The position numbers and the translations under genes are program-made. A model generated the notes under the pieces. It did not search any database. It was not told the origin of the DNA and saw only the letters and a program-made list of their open reading frames with translations. From Tuctoria greenei (Eukaryota > Streptophyta > Magnoliopsida > Poales > Poaceae), in contig JAYESD010000012.1 in NCBI GenBank assembly GCA_036927565.1, positions 2,232,001 to 2,296,000 of the forward strand: a stretch of 64,000 bases of DNA, written 5' to 3'. Positions 23,254 to 33,780 of the stretch are shown piece by piece. How positions within the stretch are numbered: position 1 is the first letter of the stretch; each line of letters opens with the position of its first letter.

Positions 23254-25380
23254 TCAATTTTTGACTTTAGGCACCCAAGCCAACTTAGGTCCTTGTATAT
23301 GTGATACAAGTGTTTTTGGGACCCAAAGTTGCTTGGGGAGCTCCCCCTTCATGCCCGTCATGTCTTTGCCAATGAACCTAGCCTTCACCTTGCCACCTAC
23401 TTTACTTAAGAGATAATAATGATCATTGAAAGTAGATTTATAGTTAGTAGGCAATTTAGGAGAAGGTCGGTTAGGAATAAGACACTCCCTTGTGTGGTGA
23501 CCGGTGACCTCACAATGTTGGCAATAAGAACCAACTTCCTTGATGAAGCTTGTTCTTAGCTCCGGTGAGGGCACCTTTCCTTTGTTAGGCACCGGGAAGG
23601 ATCCAAGTCCTCTCTTATTGAAGGCCTTTGCTTGTTGGAAGAGGATTTCTTTGTGCTTGACTTCTCCTTTTGAAAGTCTAGCCACACTAGTGCGGAGACT
23701 CTCAATTTCTTCCAACAAGTCCTTCTCCCTAGCATTAGCTTTCAAAGGCAAAGACTTGTGCAAAGCATTAGTGGCATGAGAAGTAATGGATATCTTATCA
23801 TTAAGAGTTTGCTTCTTCATATTTTTCAACTCTTGATCAAGCATGTCATGAGAAAGGTTAAGTGTTTAATGTTCTTGTATTAACTTGTTGTGCTCTTCCA
23901 AGAGTGTTTGGTGTGCTAAGTCAAGATCATGATTATCTATGTTAATTTTAGCCTTTTCTTCCTCAATTTGCTTGACATGGGATTTGAGCGTGTCATGCTC
24001 TTTGAGTATGCTTTCATACTTGTCAAGCAAATCAAGGTTAGCACTCTCAAGTTTAGCACGAGTTTCTTCAAGCACTTTGACCTTACTCTTTTCCCTCTTA
24101 ATGATAGCATGATATTCATTAATCAAAGAAGTTAAATCGTCGGGGGAAAGCTCATCATCGCTAGAGTCATCACATACCTTGGTGTTACCTTTTGCCATGA
24201 GGCACATGGGCGGTGGATGAAGAGGTGCATCATCATTGTTGGCGATGGTGAGGCCGGCCAAGCTTTCTTCTTCCTCTTCACTCTCTTCATCACTTGTTTC
24301 TTCATCGGTGACCCATTCATTTGCCTCACACATGAACACCTTTTGTGGGCCATTTCTCTTCTTTGGGAAGAGCCTTGCCTTCTTGCCCTTGTCATGTTTC
24401 TTCTTCCTAAAGGATCTTGGCTTTGGTTTGGCTTCTTCTTCATCATCATCGCTTCCTTCAAGCTTGCGATGCTTGCCTTTGTAGTTCTCTCTTCTTTTGT
24501 TCGGTTTTGGACAATCATAGGAGATGTGGCCTTGATCACCACAATTGTAGCAAGTCTTGCGATCATCTCTCCTTGGTAGAAACGCTTTCTTCTTGGGATC
24601 AAAGGTGTACCCCTTCTTGGTAATCTTGGAGTTCAAGCGTGAGAACTTTCTCATCATTAATGCAAGCTCATCATCATCATCTTCACTTGATGCTTGTTCT
24701 TCTTCACTTTAGCTAGGCTCAACCACCTTCTTCTTCTTGAGGCTTGTTTTCTTGGTGGAGGTCTTTAGAGCAATTGTCTTTGATGATGATTGCTCCATCA
24801 TCCCAAGTACACTCATCTCATGAGCGTGTATTTCTCCAATGAGCTCCGAAACTTCAATGTGGTCAAGTGACTCCTTTTGGAGCATGGAGTTGATGATGTT
24901 GTACTTTGGCTTGGGAAGGAGCATGAGGATATTGCGGTTGATGAGTCCCTTGCCAAGAGAAGCAATGTCAAGAGCATTGATTTCTTCAATAAGCACATTT
25001 AAGCGAGAGAACATCTCATTGACATTTTCATGAGGAAGCATTTTAAATTCATCATACTTGGCTTTAAGCATATGATATTTTAATTCTTTGACACGAGAAG
25101 AGCCCTCATGAATCTCAATTAAGCAAGCCCAAATTTCACAAGCCTTTTCCTTGCTAGCAATCCTAGAAAACACATCTTGACTAATACATTCATAGATTGC
25201 ATTCCTAGCTTTAGCATCCCATTTAAGTTGATCACCAACATAATTATATTCTCCAAACCCCGTGTGGGTAGCTTCCAATACTTCGGGGGCAATAGCCTCA
25301 AGGTAAGCGCGCATGCGTTCTTTCCAATAGGCAAAGTTCTTGCCCTCGAAGATAGGAACCGAACCCCCAACCTTGGCCAT
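23254..25380 (-). pseudogene. gag of the Copia element, interrupted by two stops
   Basis: It starts at ATG 25380 (MAKVGGSVPIFEGKNFAYWK, the UBN2/DUF4219-type Copia gag head). One stop at 24709-24711 and another at about 23866 break an otherwise single frame. The middle segment has a CCHC zinc knuckle (CYNCGDQGHISYDC). The left segment has a long coiled coil and a second CxxC...HxxxC motif (CQHCEVTGHHTREC). Large gag proteins with extra coiled coil and zinc motifs are typical of Sireviruses. Confidence 0.85.
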
Positions 25381-25423
25381 TTTAGATCTCTAGCGGTGAA
25401 GCTAGAATGATCCTATGAGCAAC

Positions 25424-25440
25424 CTTGCTCTAATACCAAT
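25424..25440 (-). other. Primer binding site of the Copia element
   Basis: The minus strand reads ATTGGTATTAGAGCAAG directly inside the 5' LTR. TGGTATTAGAGC is the initiator-Met-tRNA type site used by Copia elements of this lineage. Confidence 0.85.
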
Positions 25441-26844
25441 TGTAAGGACGGAATGCCCAAGAGGGGGGGTGAATTGGGCTTTCTTCGAAAAATTCTAAGC
25501 AATTGAAACTTAATTTCTAAAGCCCAATTCCCTACGCGACTAACTATGCATTCTAGTAGATAGAAACTTTGCGGAATATAAATGCATAAAATAAAAAAGG
25601 AAGAAGAAGGATGCAAACTCCCGAGGAGACAAGGATTTATCCCGTGGTTCGGCAAGATCGTTAAGACCTTCCTACATCCACATTGTGGCACCCACCAAAG
25701 GGTTTTGCCACACCCTCGTCACCGAGACGAGGGGTCTTCACTATTCTTCTCCGTTCGCCTCCTTGGCAAGGTGGAGCTCAAGCCTTGTACAACTTTGACC
25801 TTACGGACTTCCACACACGCCTTGGCAAGCTCCGGAAGTCTCTTCACGATTACAACACCAAGGGCACTCCCTTGAGGCTCTCACACTATCCTAGAGAGTC
25901 CACTCACACAGAATGGTGGCACACAAGCTCTCTCTCTAGCTAGTTCTAGCCTAAACCTTGGTGTAGAGGTGATCAAAAAGGTGTGGAAGTGATTGCTCTT
26001 GGCCTTGAACACTTGTGGATGTGTTGGTATCTTTTGGTGATCAAGACTTGACGAAATGACAGGGTTAGGGGGTATTTATAGTCAGCCTCCCCGAAATAGC
26101 CGTTGGAAAAGTAGGCTGACAGAACTTTACTGTGAACACCGGATGATCCGATGTCTCCCCTTTAGCTATCATCGGTCTAATTACTTTGGTTGACGTCATT
26201 GTGTCAGATATGACCGTTGTTAGACCGATGTTGCCCGTGTCTTCTCATCGGATGATCCGGTGGCTCTTCCTCCAGAATTTGCTTAATCCTGATGCTTACT
26301 GGAGTGATCGACCGATGTGTGTAAGTCTGCACATCGGATGATCCGGTGCTTCACTTGGTCCAATGGTATTGCAAACTGTACTGATGGACCGATGTCACTG
26401 AGCCATTCACATCGGATGATCTGGTGAGTACATTTGTCTGAGGTCTTCTTCTTCAGTTGAACCAACTCGACCGATGTGTACATTTCTGAAATCATCGGTT
26501 GATCTGGCGAGTTGATTTTGTTTGCTTCGAGTTGTTTTGAGTGAATCTTTTGTGTCTTGCTCAGATGACCTCTTAGACATTTGTTCCACAAGGCTCTCTG
26601 ATGATCTTCAAGCATTGTATGTTGTCAACTTATGGTTGAGTGACTTAGACATAAGAGCTTTCACTTCTTGTCTTTATCTCATTGATTTGATCTCAAAAGT
26701 TGATTGTATATGGGTCTCCAATGACATATTAATTTCATTTTATGAGTGATTATGGGGACCTTGCATTCACAAATTCATTAGTAAAGTTCAATGGTTGTCA
26801 TTAATCACCAAAACCGTACTTCATGGGGGGCCTAGATGCTTTCA
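25441..26844 (-). repeat. 5' LTR of the Copia element (right)
   Basis: This 1404 bp LTR starts TGTAAGGACG and ends GATGCTTTCA, colinear with the left LTR. It is followed by the target duplication TCGCC, after which the transposase frame resumes. Confidence 0.9.
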
Positions 26845-27212
26845 TCGCCGATAATGTTGCACAAGTTTTTTATGTTCAAGATCCAGAAACTGAGAAATGC
26901 ACGTAGTTGTTTCTAGAAAGCAAAATATTGTTGGGGTTGAGAATGTGGGAGATAATGAAGAGGAATATAAAATCAGTATGAAGAGATGTACCTTTTCACC
27001 GAACCTGAAAACATCAAGCGCGTAGAGAGAAGCATTAAACAAAATTTGAAACCCTATATGCGAGACGATGTCAATGCTGGAAAAAATTTATATAGCAATG
27101 TGAGATGATATATATTGTATATATTTGTATCTTATGAAATCAACTTAGAACAATGTTCTATTTCAGCTTTAGATAGCATATTTCAAATATTATTAAATTC
27201 AACTTCTGTTTC

Positions 27213-28550
27213 GAGCTCCTGTCAAGATAATCCCTTCACAGCAAGCTCTTGTAGGTGCAAGTAACATCCAAGACTCATCATTTGGATTGTTAAAAGCTTC
27301 AATTGAAGTCTGATGATACTTCCCTTCCATTTGAGGGCTTGTTTGCATTGGAGTACACTCAAACAAGCCCTGCAAGATTTCTTTCTCTTCTCTCCATTTT
27401 GATAACTTATGAAGATGCTACTTTATCAGTTCTAATGGCTGAATATATTGACTACAAATCAGTACCATCTCTCTTAGTGCTTTACACAAGCAACGAAATG
27501 TACAACTTCAATCACAAATCTTGTTTGTACCATTTTCATAGAAATTTGACCTTAATCTTTCAAGCATAGATTTATCAATAATTGAAGCTTCCTCATCAGA
27601 CATGTTAATGACAGTTACAAGGGAAGAGTGTGTCAAAGCTAACGAAATCTCAACGGGACTGAAGACAAAGAGATGTTGCATATGATTGACAATGTCCAGG
27701 TTAGACAACATGAAGCTATGATGACAGCCTTCAACAACATGAAAAGTGATGCCAATATTATGCTTGTATCAACCAAGACATGTTGTGAGGGTATAACACT
27801 TGTTGGGGCAAGAATAACCTTGGCCAAAATCAGAAGTCATGCCATTGTTGATTACTCTGAAGGCGCCATAGATTACTCTGAAGTTTACTGAGTACGCACG
27901 GAGAAAACTTCAGAGTAATCCATGGCGGCTTTAGAGTAATCCACGGTGGCGTGATTTCTGATTTTGGCCAAGGTTATGCTTGCCCGAACAAGTGTTATAC
28001 CCTCACAACATGCCTTGGTTGATGCAAGCATAACTTTGGCATTACTTTTCATGTTGTTGAAGGTTGTCATCATAGCTTCACGCTATTTAACCTGGACATT
28101 GCCACTCATATGCAGGATCTCTTTATCTTCAGTCCGATTCAGATTTCGTTAGCTTCGACACATTCTTCACTTATAACTACTATTAACATATGTGATAAGG
28201 AAGCTTCACTTATTTGATAAATCTATGCTTGAAAGATTAAGATTAAATCGCTATGAAAGTGTAAAAACAAGATTTGTGATTGAAGTTGTTCGCTTACTCG
28301 CTTGTGTGAAGTACTAAGAAAGTGAGTATTGATTTTTAGTCAATATATTTAGGCATTAAAACTGAGAAAGGAGCATCTTCCTAAGTTTCCAAATGGATAG
28401 GAGGGAAAGAAATCGTTCAAATGGATGGGAAAATCCTTCCAAGGATCATCAGGCTTCAAATTGATGCTTTCAACAATTCAAATGATAAGCCACAAGTGTT
28501 ACTCGCATCTACAATAGCTTGCTGTGCAGGGATTAGCTTGACAGGAGCTT
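27213..28550. repeat. Long imperfect inverted repeat, arms about 650-670 bp, 18 base loop
   Basis: Left arm 27213-27886 and right arm 27905-28550 are reverse complements with frequent substitutions and small indels; I judge them close to 88-90% alike in the inner part. The inner 16 bases are perfect (GATTACTCTGAAGTTT / AAACTTCAGAGTAATC). Both arms encode a similar peptide near the centre (ITLAKIRSHAIVDYS and ITLAKIRNHATVDYS), so an exon-like fragment may have been duplicated head to head. A transcript across it would fold into a long hairpin. Confidence 0.85.
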
Positions 28551-28554
28551 AGCA

Positions 28555-28660
28555 ACATCAGAGGTGGTTATTAAGTACCAACCGCTTGTGAAAAATTTTA
28601 AAATCACCTATGAAAAACTGACGCCTATATAAAGACCCCGCGGAGGCACGCCTCTGCCCA
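28555..28660 (+). promoter_or_regulatory. Promoter cassette upstream of the SCE1-like pseudogene
   Basis: Degenerate subterminal repeats (GGTGGTTATTAAGTACCAAC) are followed by ACTGACGCCTATATAAAGAC, the same cassette as at 9581, 12471 and 35945. A leader and intron-like stretch follow, with TTTTGTGTGTTGGTATATGG as in the other copies. Confidence 0.65.
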
Positions 28661-28858
28661 GTCCCACATCGCGCTACGAGGTACCTAAGTAAATTTACAT
28701 AGTTTCCTTACTATGCATTGCATGCTACCTTTTTCTTTGTATATTTTCATAAGCTGCCAGTTTTGTGTGTTGGTATATGGATTGTGTCCTTTTGCATTTG
28801 TATACATATGCGTTTGGACTCAATAATTTGGAAGTTTGGAAGTTTGGTCTTTTAGATA

Positions 28859-29693
28859 ATGATGTCTCGGGCGTGTAGCCGATTGAAGGAGGAGCGCTTG
28901 GCGTGGGGCAAGAACCATCCCCATGTATGTACATATGGCACACCGGTCGCATGGTTGTATATACATATGTATCTGTAATGGACTGATGAACTTAACTGTA
29001 GTTTGTTTTTCTGTCTTGTTTGTTTTTGGTATTTTCAATTTCTCTGCGTAGGGTTTCTCTGCGAAGTCTGAATCAGGAGATTTATTGAAGTGGCAGTGCA
29101 TCGTCCTCGGTAAAGAAGGGGTAAGTCATGAAGAACAAGCACAATATGAGTTTAACAATCGTCCTCCTATTAATAAATTTCTTTTGCAGACTGAATGAGA
29201 AGATGGTTACTACCCCCTAACAATCTCCTTCTCTAAGAACTATCCCTTGGTGCCTCCAAGATGTGCCTTTCTAAGTGGGTTCTTCCACCCAAATGTCTAT
29301 CGTTCGGGAGCACTCTACGACGGAATTCTTGGTCAAGAGACTGTAAGATAGACCTATTTTGCTCATGTAATTAATACTTAATTGTTGTTGAACTTATTTG
29401 AACTGATTTCTTATATTGCTTAAATTATATTTCGTAGAGGTGGTGCAGTACTTTTACAATCAAAACTATACTACTTGAAGTTCAGCGTTTGTTGCATTAG
29501 CCAAATGTGTCCGATGTTGAAAATGATTGCTATAATCTACTTATCAAAGTTAGATGACACTTTGACTTAGTGACCAATATAGATTATTCATTCCTCCAAC
29601 ATTTGTTAATTTAAATAATGTCAATATTTTCAGGATCCAACGGAATATAAGAGACGTGTTCGGGAGCAAGCAGGACGATACAATTTAGATTGA
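28859..29693 (+). pseudogene. Captured SUMO-conjugating enzyme (SCE1/UBC9-like) gene, inactive
   Basis: Five exon-like blocks with GT-AG borders are readable: 28859-28927 (RLKEERLAWGKNHPH), 29052-29120 (GFSAKSESGDLLKWQC), 29190-29342 (GYYPLTISFSKNYP, FFHPNVYRSG), 29438-29548 (TIKTILLEVQRLL) and 29634-29693 (DPTEYKRRVREQAGRY, then TGA). The order and text match the plant SUMO E2 fold, including the HPN motif. The active-site Cys of the GTVCLSIL motif is replaced by Tyr (GALYDGIL). In-frame stops lie at 29196-29198 and in exon 4. Introns are retained, so capture was at DNA level. It lies inside CACTA-1 behind a CACTA promoter cassette. Confidence 0.85.
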
Positions 29694-30079
29694 TCGATGG
29701 GAGCTTCATCGTTGATCTATAATGAATGTAGCATGATTTTTGTTTTCTACTTGACAGGGCGCTTCATCGTTGTTGTTTGCAGCTGTTACAGAGAGAGACT
29801 CACTTAAACTTGTGCTCAGTATGTAAAGATGTTATCTTTGAACGATTGTAAAGCTTATAATGGTGTATTATCACAATTAAGCCAGCATCACTGGTGATCG
29901 AGCATTTCCTATAATGCATTACTGTACTAGTATCCGCTCATCTGTGTTTTTTCCTGATACAATTTTCCTTGCAATGATTACATATGGTTGTGATAATTGC
30001 AACGACTACATCCTTGTAATTTCAATGAAAATCGCTTGTGATAATTGAACAACTACATACGGTTCTTAAACAATGACCA

Positions 30080-30428
30080 CCGGTGAAAATACATGATCTT
30101 CTCAGGCTGTTGTTAATGAAGAACCGTCTGTGAAGTTCATTACATTACAGACGGTTATTAATTAAGAAGCGTTTGTGAAGATCATATATTTGCCTAGGCG
30201 GTTGTTTCTTAAAATCCGCTTGTGATGTTATTTTATTGCAGACAGTTCTTAAGTAATAACCGCCTGAGAAGATCGAGTATTTATCCAAATGGTTGTTTTT
30301 TAAAATTCGTCTGTGTTGTTCTTTCATCACATATGGTTATTATATCATTCATCATCACAGTCGTATATTTTTAAATAACCGTTTGTGTTTGAAAAATTGA
30401 GGTGCCTGTAAAAATGGTTTTTTAGTAG
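30080..30428. repeat. Right-end subterminal repeats and terminus of CACTA-1
   Basis: About ten degenerate cores in alternating orientation (AGACGGTTATTAATTAAG, GGCGGTTGTTTCTTAAAA) lead to AAAATGGTTTTTTAGTAG. This resembles the inverse of a CACTACTAAAAAACC terminus but lacks the last TG. Prx3 coding sequence follows at once (CGCCTTCGCC). Confidence 0.65.
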
Positions 30429-31014
30429 CGCCTTCGCCGCCCGCGACGCGTCGACCGTGCTTAGCGGCGGCAGAATCAAGATGAACATACCGGGCGGCCG
30501 CCGTGACGGGCGCGAGTCGTTCGCTAGCGAGACCGACCAGCTGCCCGGACCGTTCTCCGGCCTCGCGGACCTCCAGGCCGGCTTCCGCGCCAAGGGGCTC
30601 ACCTCCGACGAGATGGTCACCCTCTCCGGCGCGCACACCATCGGCAACGCACGCTGCGCCTTCTTCTCCAACCGCCTGCCGCCCAACCCCACGACCATGG
30701 ACGCCGCCTTCGCCGCCAAGCTCAAGGACGCGTGCACGACCGGCGGCGAGACCAGGGTGGATCAAGACTACCAGACCCCCGACGTCCTCGACAGCAAGTA
30801 CTACGACAAAGTGCTGGACGGGAAGGCGTTGTTCGACTCGGACCACGCGCTCAAAGCCGTGGGCGAGGTGGAAGTGAACGCGAAGAATCCAGAGACCTGG
30901 GAGAGGAAGTTCGAGAAAGCCATGGAGAACATGGGCAAGATCATCGACATCAGGAGCAGTACTGGAGGCGAGATCAGAAGGACATGCTGGAAAGTCAACG
31001 ATGCTGGCTATTAG
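30429..31014 (+). pseudogene. Peroxidase Prx3, 5'-truncated at the CACTA border
   Basis: This is a near-identical copy of Prx2 exon 2 from FAARDAS to the stop (about 97% by eye), including the proximal His motif LSGAHTIG and the C-terminal Cys. Exon 1, the distal Arg/His, the first calcium site and the signal peptide are missing, so it cannot be a working peroxidase. The visible frame has no stop. The 3' UTR also matches Prx2, with AATAAA at 31125-31130. Truncation coincides with the CACTA-1 right end. It is a recent tandem duplicate of Prx2 damaged by transposon activity. Confidence 0.92.
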
Positions 31015-31160
31015 CCTCTCGTTTCCTACTATACATAACATACCAATAATGTTGGTTTACTCACGCTACAAGCCTGCAGCAGCTCTTTTCGTACGACGAT
31101 GTCATTTTGTTCTTTCTTATTATTAATAAATGGAATAAGCAAATGTATTTACATAATCCT

Positions 31161-31741
31161 GGCCCCTGCAAGCAAATTAGATTAAATTTGAATTAATTCC
31201 GCTATTTCAGATGTTGATAAGTTTTGTTGTGAAGTTCTTTTCTTCAAGTCAAAGGTCGTGAAATTTGTTCATATTGGATCGAGAGCCCGAGACCATAGAT
31301 CTTCTCCCGTTACGTTGGTCACCAAAAACATTCAAATTAAGGCCCACTACCCGGTCCAGCAGAAAGTCCATTCAAGAGCCCATGGGCTTCCCCTTCGTGG
31401 TCAAAAATACGGAGGAGGAAAGCAGTCTAGGAACAGCTGTGTCTCATGACTTGTTAATCATAGAAATGAAAATAAAAACAGCTGTTGTACCAGAAATTTT
31501 TAAGAGGATAATATAATCATGTCATCATATATAGTACTGCACCACTTGCCAATTCCTAACGCAGATGATAACAGCTAAACCACAGCTACTTCTCGTTCCG
31601 CGACCGTGCCGTACTGCCGTGCGCTGTCCTGCGCGCTCGCCATGCTCTCGTCGGTATCCGTTGACATTTGCACCTCAAAACGTGCCCTCCAAAAACATTC
31701 CGCGACCGTTAATTACACTCTCCGGCGGCCGTGCCGGGGGT
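31161..31741. other. Intergenic spacer Prx3-Prx4
   Basis: Homology to the Prx2 flank ends near 31160. The rest is unique-looking spacer leading into the Prx4 promoter. No gene or repeat is recognised. Confidence 0.6.
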
Positions 31742-31750
31742 TATAAATAG
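31742..31750 (+). promoter_or_regulatory. TATA box of Prx4
   Basis: TATAAATAG lies 104 bases upstream of the Prx4 ATG, the same distance as the Prx2 TATA box from its ATG. Confidence 0.8.
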
Positions 31751-31845
31751 GCTGGAGACGGCGGTTCCTCTTCATCATCCCATAGCTAGCTTTCCTAGTC
31801 TTAGCTAGCTTCTCTGTTAGTACTAGCAGGCAAGATCAGGCAAGG

Positions 31846-33072
31846 ATGATGGCCGCTAAGCTCGCCGCCGTTATCTCCTTGCTCGCGCTGCTCGGTTCAG
31901 TGTCATGCGAACCAGGCAACGGCTACGGCTACGGCTACGGCGGGGACAATAATCCGACCCCGCCACCGCCGGCCGGTTACCCTCCGGCGGCGAGCCCCAT
32001 CCCAAGCCCGCCAGTGCCAAGCTCCGAGGACGATGAACAGCAGCTCAAGGTCGGCTACTACAAGAACAAGTGCGGCAAATACGTGGATGTGGAGGCCGTC
32101 GTGAAGAAGCACGTCGAAGGCGCCAATGCCGGAATCCAAGCCGGGCTTGTCCGCCTTTTCTTCCATGACTGCTTTGTCCGGGTATGTGCGTTCAACCTCG
32201 AACCATTCCTGGGATCGAATCACTATAGATGATACTACAGTATACTTATTATCAGTATTGCACGTCTGATAAACACTGCGACATGTGCTGCATGGCGCTG
32301 GTGTTCGATCTTGCAGGGGTGCGACGCCTCCGTTCTGCTCGAGCCCACCAGTGCCAACCCGCAGCCCGAGAAGCTCGGCATTCCCAACTTCCCCAGCCTT
32401 CGCGGCTTCGAGGTGATCGACGCGGCCAAGGCGGAGCTGGAGAAGGAGTGCCCCGGCGTGGTGTCATGTGCCGACATCGTCGCCTTCGCGGGCCGCGACG
32501 CGTCCTACTTCCTCAGCAACGGCAGGGCCGACTTCCACGTGCCGGCTGGCCGTTACGACGGGACCGTGTCCCTCGCCAGCGAGACCCTGACGAACCTGCC
32601 CCCGCCGTTCTTCGACGTCCAGGAGCTCAAGGACATTTTCGCCGCCAAGGGCCTCGACACCGTCGACATGGTCGTCCTCTCCGGCGCCCACAGCATCGGC
32701 CGCTCCCACTGCTCGTCCTTCTCCAGCCGCCTCCCGCCCAGCAACACCTCCGACATGGACCCCGTGTTCGCCGCCAAGCTGAAGGACGCCTGTGCGTCAC
32801 CGACCGGCGCCGACAACACGGTGGCGCAAGACTTCAGGACCCCCAACGACCTCGACAACCAGTACTACAGGAACGTGCTCCAGCACAAGGTGCTCTTCGA
32901 GTCGGACGCCGCGCTGCTCACCTCCGACGACACCAAGGCGCTGGTGAAGCAGTTCGCGGAGCGTACGTTCGAGAGCAAGTTCGGGAAGGCGATGGTGAAG
33001 ATGGGTCGCATCGAGATCAAGACCGCCGCTAACGGGGAGATCAGAAAGACGTGCGGCTTCGTCAACGCCTAG
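31846..33072 (+). CDS. Class III peroxidase Prx4, complete, two exons
   Basis: Secreted haem peroxidase acting on phenolics with H2O2. Exon 1 is 31846-32181, the GT-AG intron is 32182-32316, and exon 2 is 32317-33072, giving 363 residues with the intron at the same phase-0 site as Prx2. Residues 1-21 form a signal peptide. Residues about 22-65 are a Gly-Tyr and Pro-rich extension (YGYGYGGD, NPTPPPPAGYPPAAS, SPPVPSS) before the usual mature start LKVGYYKNKCG. Distal Arg103 and His107 lie in RLFFHDCF; proximal His237 lies in LSGAHSIG. All landmark Cys are present and there is no interruption. Two ATG codons are adjacent; I use the first. It resembles Prx1 most. Confidence 0.95.
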
Positions 33073-33396
33073 CTTCATCAACCTCTTGATCAAACTCTGA
33101 CGCCTGGTCGGACGGATAATATTTGATGTCTTATTTTGCATTGTATTTCCGGGGTCCTCCTTTTGGGATTGATTTGAGTTACTTTATCTGTTGCCTACGC
33201 GTTTTTCCATTGCTGTTGCGATATTCTTTTGTTGCATGGTATGATGTAACTTTTGTTAATTGAATTATAATGTCCAAACAAGTCTTCAAATGGGATTAGT
33301 TATACACACATTTTTTTTTTACTTTACAATTGTGCGCCCATAGACGGACGATCGCTCACATACAAGGATAGTGGAACCTAAATTCATTCATCAAAT

Positions 33397-33468
33397 GTGG
33401 CTGTAGTTTAGTGGTGAGAATTCCACGTTGTGGCCGTGGAGACCTGGGCTCGAATCTCAGCAGTCACA
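33397..33468 (+). tRNA. tRNA-His (anticodon GUG)
   Basis: The sequence folds as a cloverleaf: acceptor GTGGCTG/CAGTCAC (one G-U pair), D arm with TAGTTTAGTGG, anticodon stem CCACG/CGTGG with loop TTGTGGC (anticodon GTG), and T arm CTGGG-CTCGAAT-CTCAG (one G-U pair). A run of T follows, as expected of a Pol III terminator. The two G-U pairs come from C-to-T changes against the usual plant tRNA-His as I recall it, so it may be slightly decayed but is still foldable. Confidence 0.88.
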
Positions 33469-33780
33469 CAATTTTTTTTTCACTTTTGGGTGCTTCATGT
33501 TCGAACTTTAGCGTCGCGGCCCAATTTTCTAGAATACATTATGGCCCAAGAAGCATCGTTTTTTTAACTCTGATAAAGCCCAAGAAGCCGGATCATCAGA
33601 GGTTGATGCGGTAGTGGCTCGAATCCCAGCAGCAACACAATTCTTTTTTTTTTCCACTTTTGGGTGCTTCATGTTCGAACTTTAGCGTCGCGGCCCAATT
33701 TTCTAGAATACATTATGAACCATGAAGCATAGTTTTTTTTAACTCTGATAAAGCCCAAGAAGCATCGTGTCACCAATCAG
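33447..33780 (+). repeat. Tandem duplication carrying a relic 3' half of tRNA-His
   Basis: Sequence from the T arm onward (GGCTCGAAT...CAGCAG, T-run, CACTTTTGGGTGCTTCATGT, TTTCTAGAATACATTATG, AACTCTGATAAAGCCCAAGA) occurs at about 33447-33600 and again at 33616-33780. The second copy begins within the tRNA (relic 33616-33638), keeps CCCAG in the T stem, and lacks the 5' half. Confidence 0.85.

Larger units (their letters stand above)
16848..26844 (-). mobile_element. Sirevirus-type Ty1/Copia retrotransposon, full length but deleted internally
   Basis: It is bounded by LTRs 16848-18256 and 25441-26844, with a perfect 5 bp target duplication TCGCC at 16843-16847 and 26845-26849. Its genes lie on the minus strand. 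Next to the right (5') LTR is a primer site complementary to the 3' end of initiator Met-tRNA (TTGGTATTAGAGC, minus strand). Next to the left (3') LTR is a polypurine tract. gag, protease, a fused integrase-RNase H remnant and an envelope-like ORF are present. The env-like gene and the short palindromic LTR motifs fit the Sirevirus (Maximus/SIRE) lineage. The LTRs differ by many substitutions and small indels, so it is not recent. Confidence 0.92.
13707..27080 (+). pseudogene. CACTA TNP2-type transposase, broken and split by a Copia element
   Basis: Segments in order: a transposase-associated N-terminal domain (13707-13943, MDRRAWMYNMPR); after a frameshift, the TNP2/Transposase_21 region (13960-15129, with LRHWH-like MHWHSEQC and GPKQPDIEIDVFLEPL); a stop at 15127, then homologous sequence through HRRFLTDTHKYR; further stops; a DUF4218-like part (15498-16409, KVHLIIHLVDQI); and a DUF4216-like part (16431-16842). 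The last domain is cut by the Copia element at 16848 and resumes at 26845 (ADNVAQVFYVQDPE) to about 27080. Several stops and at least one frameshift make it inactive. In an intact element it would cut and join CACTA ends. Confidence 0.85.
8531..30428 (+). mobile_element. Large rearranged CACTA (En/Spm) element, CACTA-1, with nested insertions
   Basis: The call rests on TNP2-type transposase segments (13707-27080), many subterminal repeats of the form TCTCAGGCGGTTGGTAAGTA and its inverse, and a right end reading TTTTTTAGTAG, which is the inverse of a CACTAC-type terminus without its last two bases. No left CACTAC terminus is visible. On the left the element abuts a Gypsy fragment, and on the right it abuts mid-exon sequence of Prx3. 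The internal order is: repeats, poly-Glu ORF, repeats, transposase split by a Copia element, inverted repeat, captured SCE1-like gene, right repeats. The lack of one end means this is a rearranged or compound element. Confidence 0.75.

Noticed and set aside
27303..27569. 88-codon plus-strand frame in the inverted repeat as a gene
   Set aside because: It lies in the left arm of the palindrome, and the frame is not preserved in the right arm over this part.
30457..31014. Prx3 as a functional short peroxidase starting at an internal codon
   Set aside because: The distal haem pocket, signal peptide and exon 1 are missing at a transposon border, so no active fold is possible.
33616..33638. A second tRNA-His gene
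   Set aside because: Only the T arm and 3' acceptor strand are present. There is no 5' half, so it cannot fold.
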